A stretch of DNA of 7,738 bases, from assembly GCA_004298915.1 (NCBI GenBank), contig SCTE01000259.1:1-7738 (forward strand), read 5' to 3'. The translations under genes were made by a program, and so were the position numbers. This document shows positions 7,062-7,738 of this stretch, one piece after another. Position 1 is the stretch's first letter; each line of letters opens with the position of its first letter. The stretch is from Chloroflexota bacterium. GTDB lineage: Bacteria > Chloroflexota > Limnocylindria > Limnocylindrales > CSP1-4. The notes beneath the pieces were generated by a model that was not told the origin of the DNA, made no database searches, and saw only the letters and a list, made by a program, of their open reading frames with translations.

Positions 7062-7079
7062 CGAGGACGCCGGTCCTCG
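7062..7079. repeat. 7-bp inverted repeat upstream of the protease gene
   Basis: Perfect arms CGAGGAC (7062-7068) and GTCCTCG (7073-7079) enclose the 4-base loop GCCG. It lies 37 bases upstream of the protease start and has no T-run on either side, so an operator or leader hairpin is more likely than a terminator. Confidence 0.45.
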
Positions 7080-7256
7080 CCCGATCATGGGCAGCATCGC
7101 AGGGTCGCTGCGGGTTCCCGCTCAGGCTGGGCATGCATACCTCCGTCCCGACGGTACCGCCGGAAGACGCCTGCCCCAGAGCGCCATGCGGCCCGATCGG
7201 GATGGATTTCGGGCCTCTCAGCGCCGGGACCCGGTCGCCGGAGTCACGCCGAACTC

Positions 7257-7270
7257 GGGACCTTCGGCCC
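7257..7270. promoter_or_regulatory. Candidate DosR/NarL-family operator, GGGAC-CTTC-GGCCC
   Basis: The core matches 11 of 14 positions of the mycobacterial DosR box core GGGACTWWAGTCCC, and 14 of 20 when the full consensus (TTSGGGACTWWAGTCCCSAA) is laid on 7254-7273. DosR is a LuxR/NarL-type response regulator of hypoxia genes. The site is 159 bases upstream of the YceI start and 232 bases from the protease start. It has the same GGG-N-C-N4-GGCCC design as the dyad at 4781-4794. The regulator itself is not in the window, so this rests on pattern alone. Confidence 0.4.
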
Positions 7271-7307
7271 TATCGGGCATCGTCGGGCGGGACAAGAATC
7301 CTGGTGC

Positions 7308-7340
7308 GGTGGATATCGGAGGGGACGCCCGGTATCCACC
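7308..7340. repeat. Long inverted repeat (12-bp stem with one G-T) upstream of the YceI gene
   Basis: Perfect outer arms GGTGGATA (7308-7315) and TATCCACC (7333-7340) continue inward through a T-G pair and three C-G/G-C pairs to a 9-base loop (7320-7328). The AT-containing arms stand out in this GC-rich DNA. No T-run follows. It ends 8 bases before the first TCTCAG box, so an operator in the YceI promoter is the most natural reading. Confidence 0.55.
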
Positions 7341-7342
7341 CT

Positions 7343-7348
7343 TACGAT
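7343..7348 (+). promoter_or_regulatory. Weak candidate -10 element TACGAT for the YceI gene
   Basis: TACGAT fits TAnnnT and lies directly before the first TCTCAG box. No good -35 hexamer is found 16-18 bases upstream, where the hairpin 7308-7340 sits. If real, the TCTCAG boxes would cover the transcription start, suggesting repression; if the promoter is further downstream, they would suit an activator. Confidence 0.25.
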
Positions 7349-7376
7349 TCTCAGCGCGGTCTCAGGAACATCTCAG
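7349..7376 (+). promoter_or_regulatory. Three TCTCAG boxes at 11-bp spacing, probable response-regulator site
   Basis: Exact TCTCAG hexamers start at 7349, 7360 and 7371, one helical turn apart, with unrelated spacers (CGCGG and GAACA). This is the layout of direct-repeat sites bound by OmpR/PhoB-family response regulators on one face of DNA. The array ends 53 bases before the YceI ATG. A single further copy (7216-7221) shares the longer string TCTCAGCGC with the first box. The regulator is unknown. Confidence 0.6.
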
Positions 7377-7379
7377 CCA

Positions 7380-7406
7380 GGTGGGCGATGATGCCCGGTG
7401 CCCACC
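7380..7406. repeat. 7-bp inverted repeat in the YceI leader
   Basis: Arms GGTGGGC (7380-7386) and GCCCACC (7400-7406) enclose a 13-base loop. It lies 23 bases upstream of the YceI ATG and starts 3 bases after the last TCTCAG box. It begins with GGTGG and ends with CCACC like the hairpin at 7308-7340. It could be a second operator or a leader hairpin. Confidence 0.4.
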
Positions 7407-7429
7407 GAATTCCGTCGCAGAGGTCCCTG

Positions 7430-7738
7430 ATGTCGCGTTCCCGACTGCCATTCGCGATTGCCATCGGCATTGCCGTCCTGGCGATCGGCGGGTTCCTGAC
7501 CTTCCAGCAATTCCTGGCCGGCGATTCGGTGCCCGCCCTGTCCCTCGCCCCGACGGCGCCGGATGCCTCGGCCACGACCGAGCCCGGCGTGTCGCCGACG
7601 GCCGACCAGGGCACGTCCGCCCCGGTCGAGGCGACGCCGGCCGGGGTCGCCGGCACCTGGACCGTGGGTGACGGCAGCGTTGTCGGCTATCGGGTCCGCG
7701 AGCAGCTCGGCGGGGTCACCGCCCTCACCGACGCCGTC
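7430..7738 (+). CDS. Membrane-anchored YceI-family protein, N-terminal part (3' end outside window)
   Basis: The frame opens at ATG 7430 and stays open to the window end (103 residues seen). AGAGG at 7419-7423, 6 nt upstream, supports this start. Residues 1-6 are basic (MSRSRL), 7-29 form one hydrophobic segment fit for a membrane anchor or uncleaved signal, and 31-74 are a Pro/Ala/Thr/Ser-rich linker. From residue 75 the sequence GTWTVGDGSVVGYRVREQLG matches the first strands of the YceI lipocalin-like barrel, where the tryptophan strand and the G-Y-R-V-x-E strand are typical of actinobacterial and chloroflexal members. YceI barrels bind long isoprenoids or similar lipids in the periplasm or at the outer face of the membrane; their cellular role is poorly known. 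The protein would face outward, tethered by its N-terminus. The barrel is cut by the window edge, so its ligand pocket cannot be judged. Confidence 0.82.
   Translation, partial: MSRSRLPFAIAIGIAVLAIGGFLTFQQFLAGDSVPALSLAPTAPDASATTEPGVSPTADQGTSAPVEATPAGVAGTWTVGDGSVVGYRVREQLGGVTALTDAV

Larger units (their letters stand above)
7025..7429. other. 405-base non-coding region between divergent protease and YceI genes
   Basis: I see no credible gene here. The long plus-strand frames that cross it (6648-7391 and 7087-7671) have no recognisable protein and overlap real genes out of frame. No tRNA or known riboswitch core was recognised. The region must hold the promoters of both flanking genes and is unusually rich in dyads: palindrome 7038-7049, hairpin 7062-7079, DosR-like dyad 7257-7270, hairpin 7308-7340, three TCTCAG boxes 7349-7376 and hairpin 7380-7406. 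The stretch 7080-7215 shows nothing I can name. Confidence 0.7.

Noticed and set aside
7025..7429. Possible riboswitch, tRNA or small RNA in the long non-coding region
   Set aside because: No cloverleaf or conserved riboswitch core could be recognised; the dyads are better read as operator sites or simple hairpins.
7087..7671. Plus-strand 194-codon open frame across the intergenic region into the YceI gene
   Set aside because: It overlaps the YceI frame out of phase, has no recognisable domain, and the YceI frame has a better ribosome-binding site, a membrane segment and a family match.
1..7738. CRISPR array, insertion sequence, integrase or other mobile element
   Set aside because: No spaced repeat array, transposase frame or terminal inverted repeats were seen; the genes look like ordinary chromosomal metabolism of uniform composition.

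Overview
This is a high-GC bacterial window. Nearly every coding third position is G or C, and as a result the opposite strand is full of long spurious open frames. The gene content is a PxKF-domain surface protein, a split NifJ-type pyruvate:ferredoxin oxidoreductase, a GH13 alpha-glucosidase, a hydrogenase maturation protease and a membrane-anchored YceI protein. This fits an uncultivated Chloroflexota lineage (Limnocylindria-like) or a deep actinobacterium with a flexible aerobic/anaerobic, hydrogen-linked metabolism. The placement is inferred from protein style only; no marker gene is present.

Layout from left to right. Positions 1-486 (+) hold the C-terminus of a PxKF-domain protein. A 10-bp-stem hairpin at 504-533 separates it from a convergent three-gene operon on the minus strand, read from 4722 down to 565. 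That operon contains the alpha-gamma half of pyruvate:ferredoxin oxidoreductase (2743-4722), a two-CBS-domain protein (2294-2746), and the delta-beta half carrying the ferredoxin-like and TPP domains (565-2301). The three genes overlap by 4 and 8 bases, so they are probably translationally coupled. Each half keeps the cofactor or substrate residues expected of the one-piece enzyme. The CBS gene sits at the point where the enzyme is split, so it is a good candidate for an adenylate-sensing regulator or assembly partner.

A 143-base divergent intergenic region (4723-4865) separates this operon from a GH13 alpha-glucosidase (4866-6533, +, GTG start). The glucosidase meets a hydrogenase maturation protease (6530-7024, -) tail to tail, and the two stop codons share the palindrome CTAG. 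A 405-base non-coding region (7025-7429) follows. It is rich in dyads and repeats and precedes a YceI-family gene that starts at 7430 (+) and runs off the window.

The physiological reading is an inference. Alpha-glucosides are hydrolysed to glucose, glycolysis gives pyruvate, and the split oxidoreductase passes its electrons to ferredoxin, while the protease implies a [NiFe] hydrogenase elsewhere in the genome. A DosR-like dyad of the form GGG[A/C]C-N4-GGCCC occurs once in each of the two main intergenic regions, which could tie these genes to one redox or hypoxia regulator. Three TCTCAG boxes at exact 11-bp spacing lie upstream of the YceI gene and look like a response-regulator site.
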